The notes under the pieces: model-generated
What the model was told of the DNA's origin: nothing
Database searches by the model: none
What the model saw: the letters and a program-made list of their open reading frames with translations, nothing else
In this document: positions 54,392 through 63,054 of the stretch, piece after piece
Numbering within the stretch: position 1 is the stretch's first letter
Layout of the letters: each line of letters begins with the position of its first letter
NCBI RefSeq assembly: GCF_017569925.1
Contig: NZ_CP050854.1
Span: 806,001 to 870,000, forward strand
Source: Brenneria izadpanahii
GTDB lineage: Bacteria; Pseudomonadota; Gammaproteobacteria; Enterobacterales; Enterobacteriaceae
Reading direction: 5' to 3'
Length of the DNA: 64,000 nucleotides
Made by a program: the position numbers and the translations under genes

Positions 54392-55462
54392 ATGCCAAGT
54401 TTGTTTGATCCTATCGAGATTGGCGCTATCAAGTTATCCAATCGTATCATTATGGCGCCGCTTACCCGTATGCATGCCGTCGACCAACGTATTCCCAGTG
54501 CGTTGTCGCTGGAGTATTACGTCCAGCGGGCCAGCGCCGGTATGATCTTGACCGAAGCCACCGCCGTAACGCCGAAAGCGGTAGGGTATCCCAATACGCC
54601 CGGCATTTGGTCGGAACAGCAGATCGAAAGCTGGAAAAAGATTAATGACGCGGTGCATCAGGCCGGCGGAAAAATGGTTATTCAGCTATGGCACGTCGGG
54701 CGCATTTCCGATCCGATTTATCTGGATGGCGAATTGCCGGTGGCGCCCAGCGCGATTGCGCCGGAAGGCCATGTCGCCACCATCCGTCCGTATAAACCCT
54801 ATGTGGTGCCGCGCGCGCTGGCTACGGGAGAGGTGGTCGGTCTGGTGGCTGATTTTCGCCAGGCGGCGGAGAATGCCAAACGCGCCGGTTTCGACGGGGT
54901 GGAAATCCATGCCGCCAACGGTTATCTGTTCGATCAGTTCCTGCATGACGGCTCCAATAAGCGGACGGATCAATATGGCGGCTCCATCGCCAATCGCGCC
55001 CGTTTCCTGCTGGAAACGGTGGACGCCATCCTCGAAGTGTGGCCGGCGGATCGGGTGGGAGTACATCTGAACACCATGTCCGATACCCATTCCATGCAGG
55101 ATTCCGATCCCAAGGCGCTGTTCGGCTACGTGGCGGAACAGCTGGATGAGCGGCGTCTGGCGTTTATTTTCGTGCGTGAAGCGTTGCAGACGCCGGTGCG
55201 CATTCTGCCGCTGATCCGCCAACGTTTTAGCGGCGCAGTGATCGCCAATGACGGTTTGACGAAGGAGTCCGCTGAAAAGCTGATTGCCGAAGGGGAAGCC
55301 GACGCGGTGTCTTTCGGCCGGCAGTATATCGCCAACCCGGATCTGGTGGCGCGTTTCCGTCTCAATGCGCCGCTGAATGCGCTAAATAGCGATACCATTT
55401 ACAGCGACGGCAGTACCGGATATACCGACTACCCCACGCTGGAGCAAACCCTCGGCCGCTAA
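54392..55462 (+). CDS. Old Yellow Enzyme family alkene reductase (NemA-like)
   Basis: FMN and NAD(P)H-dependent reductase of activated alkenes and nitro compounds. 356 residues, TIM barrel. Starts MPSLFDPIEIGAIKLSNRIIMAPLTR (two segments) as in NemA. The catalytic pair His-x-x-Asn and the Tyr are in EIHAANGYLFDQFLHDGSN near residue 173. SFGRQYIANPDLVARF near 300 binds the FMN phosphate. A ribosome site TTAAGGAAAAAC precedes the ATG. E. coli has no such gene between acnB and yacL, so it belongs to the accessory insert. Confidence 0.92.
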   Translation: MPSLFDPIEIGAIKLSNRIIMAPLTRMHAVDQRIPSALSLEYYVQRASAGMILTEATAVTPKAVGYPNTPGIWSEQQIESWKKINDAVHQAGGKMVIQLWHVGRISDPIYLDGELPVAPSAIAPEGHVATIRPYKPYVVPRALATGEVVGLVADFRQAAENAKRAGFDGVEIHAANGYLFDQFLHDGSNKRTDQYGGSIANRARFLLETVDAILEVWPADRVGVHLNTMSDTHSMQDSDPKALFGYVAEQLDERRLAFIFVREALQTPVRILPLIRQRFSGAVIANDGLTKESAEKLIAEGEADAVSFGRQYIANPDLVARFRLNAPLNALNSDTIYSDGSTGYTDYPTLEQTLGR

Positions 55463-55483
55463 TTCGCCTACCCGCTTCTCTGA

Positions 55484-55504
55484 CCGGCCGCCACTGGCGG
55501 TCGG
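55484..55504. terminator. Hairpin between convergent reductase and fepC
   Basis: CCGGCCGCC-ACT-GGCGGTCGG, nine pairs with one G-U, just after the reductase stop. No T-run follows, so termination is uncertain. Confidence 0.4.
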
Positions 55505-55572
55505 CTTCACACTCTCCGCCATAGCGATATCGCCCCCGCGGCCAATTCACCGCCGGGAGGCGTGTTTGGGCG

Positions 55573-56382
55573 TCAAGGGAGCGCGTCCGGCACCGGGTGG
55601 TAACGTCCGCAAGGCACAATCAGCGGCGTGCGGGATACCGGATCGTCGATGATGATGCAGGACATGCCGAATACCTGTTTAATCAGCTCGGCGCTGATGA
55701 TATCGGCGGGTTTTCCCTGCGCCATAATCTTCCCGGCCTGCATGACAATCAGATTGTCGGCGTAGCGGCAGGCCTGATTCAGATCGTGTAAAACAGCCAC
55801 CAGCGTGCGGCCGTGCTGCTGATGAAGATCGCGAAACAGATCAAGCAGGTCGATCTGGTGCGCCATATCCAGCCAGGTGGTGGGTTCGTCCAGCAGCAGC
55901 AGCGGCGTCTGCTGCGCCAGCACCATGGCTATCCACACCCGTTGGCGCTGCCCGCCGGATAGCTCATCCACGCTGCGTTCGGCCAGTGAACCGACGTTGG
56001 TGGCAATCATCGCCTGTTCCACCGCTTCCTGGTCCGCGCTGTTCCACTGGCGCAGCAGACTCTGATGCGGATAACGTCCGCGCGCCACTAGATCCGCCAC
56101 GGTGATGTTGTCCGGCACGATGGCCTGTTGCGGCAGCAGGCCGATTTGTCGCGCCAGCGCTTTGGTGGGAAGGTGATGAATGTTTTTGCCGTCCAGCAGC
56201 ACTTCTCCCGAAAGCGGTTTTAACAGTCGGCACAGCGCCCGCAGCAGGGTGGACTTGCCGCAGGCGTTAGGGCCGATAATCACGCTGAATTGATTATCCG
56301 GGATCGTGACACTCAATGCTTCCGCGATGACTTTTTTATCGTACGCGAGCGTGAGATTGGTGGCGTGCAAGAGATGCGTCAT
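55573..56382 (-). CDS. fepC: FepC, ferric-catecholate ABC transporter ATPase
   Basis: Energises uptake of ferric enterobactin-type siderophores through FepDG. The ATG at 56382 (MTHLLHATNLTLAYDKKVIA) is preferred over an upstream TTG at 56400 and gives 269 residues. Walker A GPNACGKSTLL, signature LSGGQRQRVWIAMVLAQ, Walker B LLLLDEPTTWLD and VLHDLNQACRYAD. The C-terminal MSCIIIDDPVSRTPLIVP matches FepC. It is the last gene of the leftward fep group. Confidence 0.93.
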   Translation of the reverse strand: MTHLLHATNLTLAYDKKVIAEALSVTIPDNQFSVIIGPNACGKSTLLRALCRLLKPLSGEVLLDGKNIHHLPTKALARQIGLLPQQAIVPDNITVADLVARGRYPHQSLLRQWNSADQEAVEQAMIATNVGSLAERSVDELSGGQRQRVWIAMVLAQQTPLLLLDEPTTWLDMAHQIDLLDLFRDLHQQHGRTLVAVLHDLNQACRYADNLIVMQAGKIMAQGKPADIISAELIKQVFGMSCIIIDDPVSRTPLIVPCGRYHPVPDALP

Positions 56383-56418
56383 CGATGTTTTACTCTGCAA
56401 ATGATTAACAATGGATGA

Positions 56419-57453
56419 TTAGCTGCGCGCTTCACGGATCAGCAGCCAAATCAGATAAACGCCGCCGATGCTGACGGTCACCGCGCCAACCGGAAGCTGA
56501 ATGTCGGCAAATGCGTTCTGGGCGATGATATCCGCCGTCAGCAACAAAATAGCGCCCACCATCGCGGCAGAAAACAGCGGCGTCGCGCTGGATCGGGTCA
56601 TGCGCCGGGCGATTTGCGGTGCGGCAAGGGCGATGAAAGTGATCGGGCCGGCGGTGGCGGTGGCGACGGCGGTCAGGATGATGCCGAACAACATCAGCCA
56701 CAGGCGGCTGGCTTCGGCGTTCACGCCCAGCGCCCTGGCGCTATTATCGCCCATTTCCAGCAGTTGCAGACGTTTGCCCATCAGCAGCGCGGCGGCGATC
56801 GCCGTGGGGATCAGCAGGGTGGCGGGCTGGGCTTTTACCCAGGTCATGCCGTTCAGCGAGCCGGTTGCCCATAGCTTCGCCGTCATGGCGCTTTCCAACG
56901 AACCGGTAATGATAAGCCAGGTATTCAATGCCGTCAGGATCGCGCTGACGGCAATACCGACGATAATCAGGCGAAAGCCGATGATGCCGCCGCGCCATGC
57001 CAGCAGATAGACCAACGTCGCGGTAACGATGCCGCCCAGCATGGCGCCGCTGGCGATCTGATAGTAGCCGCCATGCAGCAAAATGATGGTAATCAGCACG
57101 CCGCTATAGGCGCCGGTGTTAAAGCCAATAATATCCGGGCTGCCTAGCGGGTTACGGATAATCGACTGAAAAATCGCGCCGCTTACGCCCAATCCGGCCC
57201 CCAACAATAGCGCTGCAACCGCTCGAGGGGCGCGCCACTGTGTAATGACGGTGACGGCGCTGAATTCTCCATGTCCGGCGAATGCCCGCCAGACATCCAG
57301 CGGTGATAACCGCAGGGTGCCGATACTGACCGCCAGGGTTATCAGCAACAGGCTCAACAGCAGCAACATACCGTTAATGATGAGTATGCGCAGCGGCAGA
57401 CGGCCATAAATATTTCCCGACCGGCCTCGAAGGTATAGCGTTCTGGTGATCAT
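56419..57453 (-). CDS. fepG: FepG, ferric-catecholate ABC permease
   Basis: One of two inner-membrane subunits of the FecCD/BtuC family. 344 residues, eight to ten helices. Family sequence includes LGAGLGVSGAIFQSIIRNPLGSPDIIGFNTGAYSG (read in two parts) and GPITFIALAAPQIARRMTRSS, and it resembles E. coli FepG (GSLNGMTWVKA, LLEMGDNSARALGV). The stop of fepD is 11 nt upstream of its start. Confidence 0.93.
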   Translation of the reverse strand: MITRTLYLRGRSGNIYGRLPLRILIINGMLLLLSLLLITLAVSIGTLRLSPLDVWRAFAGHGEFSAVTVITQWRAPRAVAALLLGAGLGVSGAIFQSIIRNPLGSPDIIGFNTGAYSGVLITIILLHGGYYQIASGAMLGGIVTATLVYLLAWRGGIIGFRLIIVGIAVSAILTALNTWLIITGSLESAMTAKLWATGSLNGMTWVKAQPATLLIPTAIAAALLMGKRLQLLEMGDNSARALGVNAEASRLWLMLFGIILTAVATATAGPITFIALAAPQIARRMTRSSATPLFSAAMVGAILLLTADIIAQNAFADIQLPVGAVTVSIGGVYLIWLLIREARS

Positions 57454-57464
57454 CTCGCGTTTCC

Positions 57465-58508
57465 TTACACTTTACGCCGGCGAACCAGCCAGATCAGTAC
57501 CGGAGCGCCGATGAAAGCGGTCACAACCGACACCCGTAATTCACCAGGAACCAGTAAACGACCGATAATATCGGCGCATAGCAGCAGTACCGGCGCAAAT
57601 AACAGGGAATAAATCAGGATCCAGCGTTGATCCGGCCCCGCCCACCAGCGGGCGATATGCGGGATCATTAGCCCGACAAAACCAATTGGTCCCACCAGCG
57701 CGGTGGCGGAGCCGCACGTCAGCATAACGGCCACAACCGCAATCGAGCGGATGAATACCACCCTGGTGCCCAGCGCGGTGGCGATATCTTCGCCCATACT
57801 GAGCGCATTCAGCGAGCGGGATGCGAACAGCGCCAGTCCGCAGCCCAGTAAAATAGTGGGGGTGACCAACGCAATATGACGCATGGAGCGGATATCCAAG
57901 GTGCCGGCCTCCCAGATGCGCATCTGATCAAAAGCATCGGGATTCAGCAGCGAGATCGATGAGGTAATGCCGGTCAGCACGGCGCTTAATGCGACGCCGG
58001 CCAGCGTTAAGCGAACGGGATTGATGCGGCCGCCGCTGAGCGTGCCGATAAGCCACACGATCAGACTGGTCGCCAGTACGCCCAGCCAGGCAAAACCAAG
58101 CCAGGCGGCCATGCCGTTGATGCCAAAACAGGTAATGCCGATCACGATGGCGAAACTGGCTCCGGCGTTAATGCCGAGGATCCCCGGATCGGCGAGCGGG
58201 TTACGGGTTAGCGCCTGTATCACCGCGCCCGCGCCGCCAAGCGCCATGCCGGCGATAATGCCCGCCAGCGTTCGCGGCAGCCGGGCGTCAAGAATGATGG
58301 TGCTGTCCGCGCTGTTGATCTGTCCGGTCAGGCTCATCCAGACCACCTCCGGCGCAATAGATTTGGCTCCTAACATCAGACTGGCGATAGCGATGACGGC
58401 GATAATCAGCAGACACGCCACAATACCGGGCAAGCGCCTCATGTGATTGAGGCTGGAAAAATTCGACATGCTATTGGCGGTTTCAAAATGGGGACGGTGA
58501 CATGACAT
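57465..58508 (-). CDS. fepD: FepD, ferric-catecholate ABC permease
   Basis: Second inner-membrane subunit, paired with FepG. Similarity to FepD covers ILDARLPRTLAGIIAGMALG, LTRNPLADPGILGINAGASFAIV, GTLDIRSMRHIALV, GPIGFVGLMIPHIARW and LLVPGELRVSVVTAFIGAPVLI. The start is not certain: ATG at 58508 gives 347 residues and is placed after GGGAG; ATG at 58469 or 58442 would also keep the first helix. A Fur box lies just upstream, so fepDGC is expected to be iron-repressed. Confidence 0.92.
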   Translation of the reverse strand: MSCHRPHFETANSMSNFSSLNHMRRLPGIVACLLIIAVIAIASLMLGAKSIAPEVVWMSLTGQINSADSTIILDARLPRTLAGIIAGMALGGAGAVIQALTRNPLADPGILGINAGASFAIVIGITCFGINGMAAWLGFAWLGVLATSLIVWLIGTLSGGRINPVRLTLAGVALSAVLTGITSSISLLNPDAFDQMRIWEAGTLDIRSMRHIALVTPTILLGCGLALFASRSLNALSMGEDIATALGTRVVFIRSIAVVAVMLTCGSATALVGPIGFVGLMIPHIARWWAGPDQRWILIYSLLFAPVLLLCADIIGRLLVPGELRVSVVTAFIGAPVLIWLVRRRKV

Positions 58509-58543
58509 CCTCAATGAACACTCCCTTCATCAAAGAATGAATA

Positions 58544-58558
58544 TAATAATTATTATCA
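58544..58558 (-). promoter_or_regulatory. Fur box upstream of fepD
   Basis: On the - strand TGATAAT-A-ATTATTA, 14 of 15 positions of the 7-1-7 Fur consensus, 36 nt before the fepD start. Iron-bound Fur would block the promoter for fepD-fepG-fepC. Confidence 0.85.
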
Positions 58559-58714
58559 TTAGTGTGACTGTGCCGCCATGTTAGCATGCGCGGCTTATCA
58601 AATACATTGACGTAAACCCGGTGTTACGCGGGATCGCCAGCTTTGCCGACGAGCCGCGCGCCAGACGGCTTTTCCCGATGCCGGTCGCTGGGGCCGGCAT
58701 CGGGGATGCGTCGT

Positions 58715-59731
58715 TTATGGCTTGTGGAACTGACGTTCAATGCTATCCAGCATATTGCTGGCGCTGTAATAATCCAGCCGGAACGTGTCCAATCCCATGG
58801 CCCATACCTGATCTTTAATCACCGGCTCCAGGTGGCTAAGGAAAGGATTTCCTATCACTTTATTGACCGTTCTATTATCTGCGGCGAACAGCAACAGCGA
58901 CTTGCCGTTAAGGCTGGCGGCCATGTTTTCGCCGGAAATCTGCACGATATCCTGCCGTTTGCCCTGTGAGGTTCCCGTTTTGATATCGGCGGGAAGCGTC
59001 GCGAGCTGGAAGCCCAGTTCGATCAATAGCTGCCCTTGCGCCGATGCCGCGGTACAGAGATTGACGCCGCGGCCATCCTCATAATACACCAGCGCCGAAA
59101 CGGGCTGCGGCGGCAGTTGGATAGCCTGTTTTACGGCGAGCACCCGCTGCTCGAACTGGCTGACGACGCGCTGCGCATCGGCTTCATGGCCGGTGGCTTC
59201 ACCGAGCTGTTGCGTCAGCTGTTGCCAGCTTTTATCGCCATAATCAATGACCAGCGTCGGAGCGATAACCGACAATTGTTCATACAGTTTGAGCGCCGAA
59301 TCCCCGCCGGTGGCGGCAATGACGATCAGATCGGGCGCCGCCGCCGCGACGGCCTCGGCATTCGGTTCAGAGATATAAAGCGGTTTTACGCCGCGCTCTG
59401 CCGCCAGATGGCTCCATTGCAAGAAGAAGCCCTGATTATCCGCCATCATGCTGCGGGGACTGGTGGCGCCGGAGCCAATCAGCGGCGCATTGATGGCGAG
59501 CAGCGTACCGCTGAGGGTCACGCTGGTGGAGACGATCCGCTGCGGCGGATGTTGCAGCGTCAGCGGCCCCTTAAGTGTTTGTATGGTCCGCGGCCAGCCG
59601 TCATGACGCTGAGCGGTGGAAGTCTGCGGCGATGTATCCTGTGTGTCGCAGCCGCTGATAAGCATGCCGGCGAACAAACTGAAAACAAGCGCCACTATTT
59701 TGTGAATATGCTGCTGACCTTTGCCTTGCAT
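58715..59731 (-). CDS. fepB: FepB, ferric-catecholate binding protein, lipoprotein form
   Basis: Periplasmic receptor that delivers the ferric siderophore to FepDG. Similar to E. coli FepB throughout (IVSTSVTLSGTLLAINAPLIGSGAT, SEPNAEAVAAAAPDLIVIAATGGDSAL, SGENMAASLNGKSLLLFAADN, FRLDYYSASNMLDSI). The ATG at 59731 gives 338 residues and a lipoprotein signal: ALVFSLFAGMLISGC with Cys at residue 28 and Asp at +2, which predicts retention in the inner membrane. The open frame extends to 59809 but adds nothing recognisable. It is 206 nt upstream of fepD. Confidence 0.92.
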   Translation of the reverse strand: MQGKGQQHIHKIVALVFSLFAGMLISGCDTQDTSPQTSTAQRHDGWPRTIQTLKGPLTLQHPPQRIVSTSVTLSGTLLAINAPLIGSGATSPRSMMADNQGFFLQWSHLAAERGVKPLYISEPNAEAVAAAAPDLIVIAATGGDSALKLYEQLSVIAPTLVIDYGDKSWQQLTQQLGEATGHEADAQRVVSQFEQRVLAVKQAIQLPPQPVSALVYYEDGRGVNLCTAASAQGQLLIELGFQLATLPADIKTGTSQGKRQDIVQISGENMAASLNGKSLLLFAADNRTVNKVIGNPFLSHLEPVIKDQVWAMGLDTFRLDYYSASNMLDSIERQFHKP

Positions 59732-59826
59732 AGCCGTCTGGTTCCCCTTTCCGGACTTCGAGTGACCGATGTGGTAAAGGAGGTTAACGGTAATACTTCT
59801 CATATACAATAACCTGTGGCGACATC

Positions 59827-60435
59827 ATGAAAAACGGCTCCCTTTATCAAGGGGAGCGATGCCCGTATCCGTACAGTCTGCGCTGGCTGGATGCGTTAGA
59901 TGACTTCGAATTGGCGGCGCAAATTTACGGCAATGCTTTTACGCTGATCGACCTTACCGTTATTCCCGATGAGGAGATTAAAACCCACCGGCGGGCAGCG
60001 TTGCTGGAGTTGGTGCAAAAACATATCCGTACGCGGGACATGCTGGAACTGGCGCGGGATATCGGGTTATTATTTGAGCGCTGGCAGGTGCCGCTGGCGC
60101 AGAAACGGGCATTGCTGTATTACATCGCGCAGACCGGCAATACATCCAGACCAGCCGATTTTATCGCGAGGGTGGCGGAGCCGTTGTCAACGGATCGGGA
60201 GGAGATAATGACGATTGCACAGCAGCTGAAGCAGATTGGATTTGAAGAGGGGTTGCAGGCCGGGGTCATACAGGGAAGAGAACAGGGCATCGAGCAAGGT
60301 ATTGAACAAGGAATGAAAGCCAGCGCGCGGCAGATTGCGCGCCAGTTACTGCTGACCGGCATGGCGCGCGAGCAGGTTCAGCAAATCACCCAGCTTTCCG
60401 ACGAGGATATGGCGCAATTGGCGGCTTCCCGGTAG
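59827..60435 (+). pseudogene. Rpn-family (PD-(D/E)XK, YhgA-like) nuclease, C-terminal remnant
   Basis: 202 residues matching the middle and C-terminal parts of RpnA-type recombination-promoting nucleases: CPYPYSLRWLDAL, LIDLTVIPDEEIKTHRRAALLELVQKHI, and a C-terminal region with repeated EQGI units before QLLLTGMAREQVQQITQLSDEDM. Full family members are about 290 residues or more. The N-terminal PD-(D/E)XK catalytic domain that should precede LYQGERCPYP is absent; fepB's upstream region begins there instead. It cannot be a nuclease as it stands. It could be an expressed C-terminal domain. Confidence 0.8.
60208..60435 (+). CDS. Possible internal small Rpn product (RpnS-like)
   Basis: In-frame ATG at 60208 within the Rpn remnant, preceded by GGGAGG at 60197-60202, a strong ribosome site. 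It would give 75 residues, MTIAQQLKQIGFEEGLQAG onward. In intact rpn genes an internal start makes a small C-terminal protein that inhibits the nuclease. Here that start is kept while the catalytic part is lost. Expression is an inference. Confidence 0.5.
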   Translation: MTIAQQLKQIGFEEGLQAGVIQGREQGIEQGIEQGMKASARQIARQLLLTGMAREQVQQITQLSDEDMAQLAASR

Positions 60436-60799
60436 TGAAAAGCCATATCACGACGCCACGAACCCGTATTTCCTTATTAAATGATTGAGACGACTATCGG
60501 GGCCAACGGCAAAGCGTTGCGCCAGCATGCGAATCCGGCGCAATCTTCCCGATCGCCGGATAACCTGATATCGTTCAACGCGTTTCTGATACCGGTAGGG
60601 TTGATGACCGCTCGTTGGCGCTTTTACGCCCGGCGTGGCGTGCGTTTCCTGCAGCATCGGACGGCATGACCTGTATCAACCGGCAGCGCTTTTTGACTTC
60701 TTATGCCCGCCATTCGTGACGTTATGACGGGTATATCACTGTGGTATGGCAGGAGGGAGATTACACTGAAAGACAAGCACTATCACTGAGGATGGCATC
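60436..60799. other. Gap between Rpn remnant and yacL without a recognised gene
   Basis: 364 nt. Frames of 62 codons (+, 60481-60669) and 69 codons (-, 60448-60657) overlap each other on opposite strands and have no recognised similarity. The right-hand 60 nt must hold the yacL promoter. Confidence 0.4.
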
Positions 60800-61162
60800 A
60801 TGGACTATGAATTCTTGCGGGACGTTACCGGTCAGGTAATGGTACGAATGTCGATGGGACATGAAGCGGTCGGCCACTGGTTTAATGAAGAGGTCAAAGG
60901 GCGGTTGGCGCTATTGAACGAAGTGGAGGAAGCGGCGCGTTCGGTAGCGGGAAGCGAAAGAGAGTGGCGGAAAGTCGGACACGAATACACGCTATCGCTG
61001 AATGCCGAGGAAGTGATGATTCAGGCCAATCAGTTGGAATTCGTGGTTGATGAAATAGAAGAAGGCATGAGTTACTACGATGAAGAAAGCCTGTCGCTGT
61101 GCGGTCTGGAGGACTTTCTCAATCTGGTGGCGAAATACCGCGAGTTTGTGCAGCAGCGATGA
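60800..61162 (+). CDS. yacL: YacL, UPF0231 family protein
   Basis: 120 residues, same length as E. coli YacL and alike throughout: [72 protein letters not shown]. Acidic cytoplasmic protein, function not established. In E. coli it directly follows acnB; here the reductase, fep genes and Rpn remnant lie between. It is convergent with the zinc operon. Confidence 0.95.
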   Translation: MDYEFLRDVTGQVMVRMSMGHEAVGHWFNEEVKGRLALLNEVEEAARSVAGSEREWRKVGHEYTLSLNAEEVMIQANQLEFVVDEIEEGMSYYDEESLSLCGLEDFLNLVAKYREFVQQR

Positions 61163-61280
61163 GCGGGCAGGCATCGTTCAGCGCTCGGCTGTTTAGCTGG
61201 AGGAGGCTGCCCGTCCATATCCGATGTTGCGATGGGCCATTATGCGGCGGCCAGCCCGAAACCGGGCCGGCGCGTTGCGG

Positions 61281-62159
61281 TTACTTCATGCCGGCGGCCA
61301 TGGCGTCGACATTGTGTTTAAAGGCCGCGGTGTAGGTGGCGGCAGGGCCGGAGGCATCGGTTAAGGATTCCGGATATAACTCTCCGCCGGGTTGGGCGCC
61401 GCTGGCGTTGGCGATCTGTTTGACCAGACGGGAGTCGGTCTGGTTTTCAATGAAGTAGATTTTTATCTTCTCTTCTTTTATCTGATTAATAAGCGAAGCC
61501 ACTTTTTTACTGCTGGCTTCCGACTCGGTGGAGTAGCCCACCGGCGACAAAAATTTTACGCCGTAAGCCTGGCTGAAATAGCCGAAAGCGTCATGGCTGG
61601 TCAACACCTTGCGTTTTTCCTGCGGAATATCGGCAAAGGTTTTTTTCGCGTAGCGGTCCAGTTCCTGTAACTGCTGGATATAAGCCTCTCCCTGCTGGCG
61701 GAAGTAGTCGGCGTTCTGCGGATCGACGGCGGCTAACGCATTTACGATGTTGCGCGCATAGATCACTCCGTTGCCTATATTGTTCCAGGCATGGGGATCG
61801 GTTTCGATTTTGCCGTCTTCTTCCATCTGTAGCGTTTTAATCCCCTCAGAGGCGGTGATCACCTTTCCCTGATAGCCGGAAGCGGTAATCAGCCGATCCA
61901 TCCATCCTTCCAGCCCCAATCCGTTGACGAAAACGACATCGGCCTTAGCCAGCGTTTTGCTGTCTTTGGGCGAGGGTTCAAATTCATGCGGATCGCCGTT
62001 CGGCTCAACCAGATCGGTCACCGTGATGCGATCGCCGCCGATATGGCTCACCATATCGCCCAGCACCGAGAAACTGGCGACCACTTCCAGATTTTTGGCC
62101 ATAGCCAGCGGACTGAGCAGCAAGCCGGATAATGCAATTGCGAGTATTGAACGTTTCAT
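61281..62159 (-). CDS. Zinc ABC transporter periplasmic binding protein
   Basis: Cluster A-I (ZnuA/AztC-like) metal-binding protein. The start MKRSILAIALSGLLLSPLAMA at 62159 is a signal peptide; 292 residues. Likely metal ligands: His in NGDPHEFEPS, His in ETDPHAWNN, His in TSHDAFGYF, and the acidic C-terminal segment. It lacks the long His-rich loop of ZnuA. The Zur box at the head of the operon supports zinc as substrate. It lies 40 nt after the permease gene. Confidence 0.88.
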   Translation of the reverse strand: MKRSILAIALSGLLLSPLAMAKNLEVVASFSVLGDMVSHIGGDRITVTDLVEPNGDPHEFEPSPKDSKTLAKADVVFVNGLGLEGWMDRLITASGYQGKVITASEGIKTLQMEEDGKIETDPHAWNNIGNGVIYARNIVNALAAVDPQNADYFRQQGEAYIQQLQELDRYAKKTFADIPQEKRKVLTSHDAFGYFSQAYGVKFLSPVGYSTESEASSKKVASLINQIKEEKIKIYFIENQTDSRLVKQIANASGAQPGGELYPESLTDASGPAATYTAAFKHNVDAMAAGMK

Positions 62160-62199
62160 TTTTTCCTCATCACAAACCATAAGCACCATAAACAACGAA

Positions 62200-63054
62200 T
62201 CAGCGGCGCGTGCGTAACATGCCGCCGTTTTGACCGAAACAAACCGAAAAACAGAAAAATAGCGTGATAGTCAGAATAATGGCCGGGCCGGCGGGAAGGT
62301 CGGCATAATACGACCAGATCAACCCAATCAGGCTGGCTATCATGCCGAGGACAATCGCCGTCGCCAGCATGATGGGAAGCCGCTGGGTCCAGAAACGGGC
62401 GCAGGCGGCCGGCAGCATCATCATGCCAACGGCCATCAACGTACCCAGAAGTTGAAAACCGGCGACCAGATTCAGCACCACCAATGACAAAAACAACGCG
62501 TGGATCAGCGCCCGATAGCGGCCTGATGCGATGCGTAAAAACGTGACATCGAAGGATTCGATAACCAGCGCCCGATAAATGACGGCAAGCACGATAAGGG
62601 AGCAGGAGCCGATAAGGGCGATGTCGACCAGCGCGGATCGATCGATAGCCAGAATGGAGCCGAATAGCACATGCAGCAAATCGATACTGGAACCGCGCAG
62701 CGAAACCAGCGTCACGCCCAGCGCCAGCGAACCCAGATAGAAACCGGCGAAGCTGGCGTCTTCTTTCAATTCCGTCCGGCGGCTTACCAGACCGGACAGC
62801 ATCGCGACCGCCAACCCGGCGATAAATCCGCCGATCCCCATCGCCAGCAGCGACATGCCGGAAACCAGATAACCGATCGCCACGCCGGGCAATACGGCAT
62901 GGGAAAGCGCATCGCCGATCAGGCTCATTCTTCTCAGCAGCAGAAAACATCCCAACGGAGCCGCGCTTAACGTCAGTGAAAAACAGCCAATCAACGCCCG
63001 GCGCATAAAGCCGAATTCGGCAAACGGCGTACTGATTAAATCGAATAACATCAT
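62200..63054 (-). CDS. Zinc ABC transporter permease (ABC-3 family)
   Basis: Inner-membrane subunit of a ZnuB/AztB-type importer. 284 residues with eight or nine helices. Family sequence near the start: LLLRRMSLIGDALSHAVLPGVAIGYL (two parts), and LLGTLMAVGMMMLPAACARFW near residue 210. Its ATG overlaps the ATPase stop by 4 nt. A second ATG follows at once. Confidence 0.92.
   Translation of the reverse strand: MMLFDLISTPFAEFGFMRRALIGCFSLTLSAAPLGCFLLLRRMSLIGDALSHAVLPGVAIGYLVSGMSLLAMGIGGFIAGLAVAMLSGLVSRRTELKEDASFAGFYLGSLALGVTLVSLRGSSIDLLHVLFGSILAIDRSALVDIALIGSCSLIVLAVIYRALVIESFDVTFLRIASGRYRALIHALFLSLVVLNLVAGFQLLGTLMAVGMMMLPAACARFWTQRLPIMLATAIVLGMIASLIGLIWSYYADLPAGPAIILTITLFFCFSVCFGQNGGMLRTRR

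Noticed and set aside
59732..59809. N-terminal extension of fepB to 59809
   Set aside because: The added residues precede and would spoil the lipoprotein signal, and they match nothing in FepB.
59827..60435. The Rpn remnant as a mobile element
   Set aside because: Rpn proteins were once called transposase-like, but no terminal repeats or target duplication are seen and the catalytic part is absent.
60481..60669. 62-codon frame between the Rpn remnant and yacL
   Set aside because: No similarity, no ribosome site, and overlapped by an equally long frame on the other strand.
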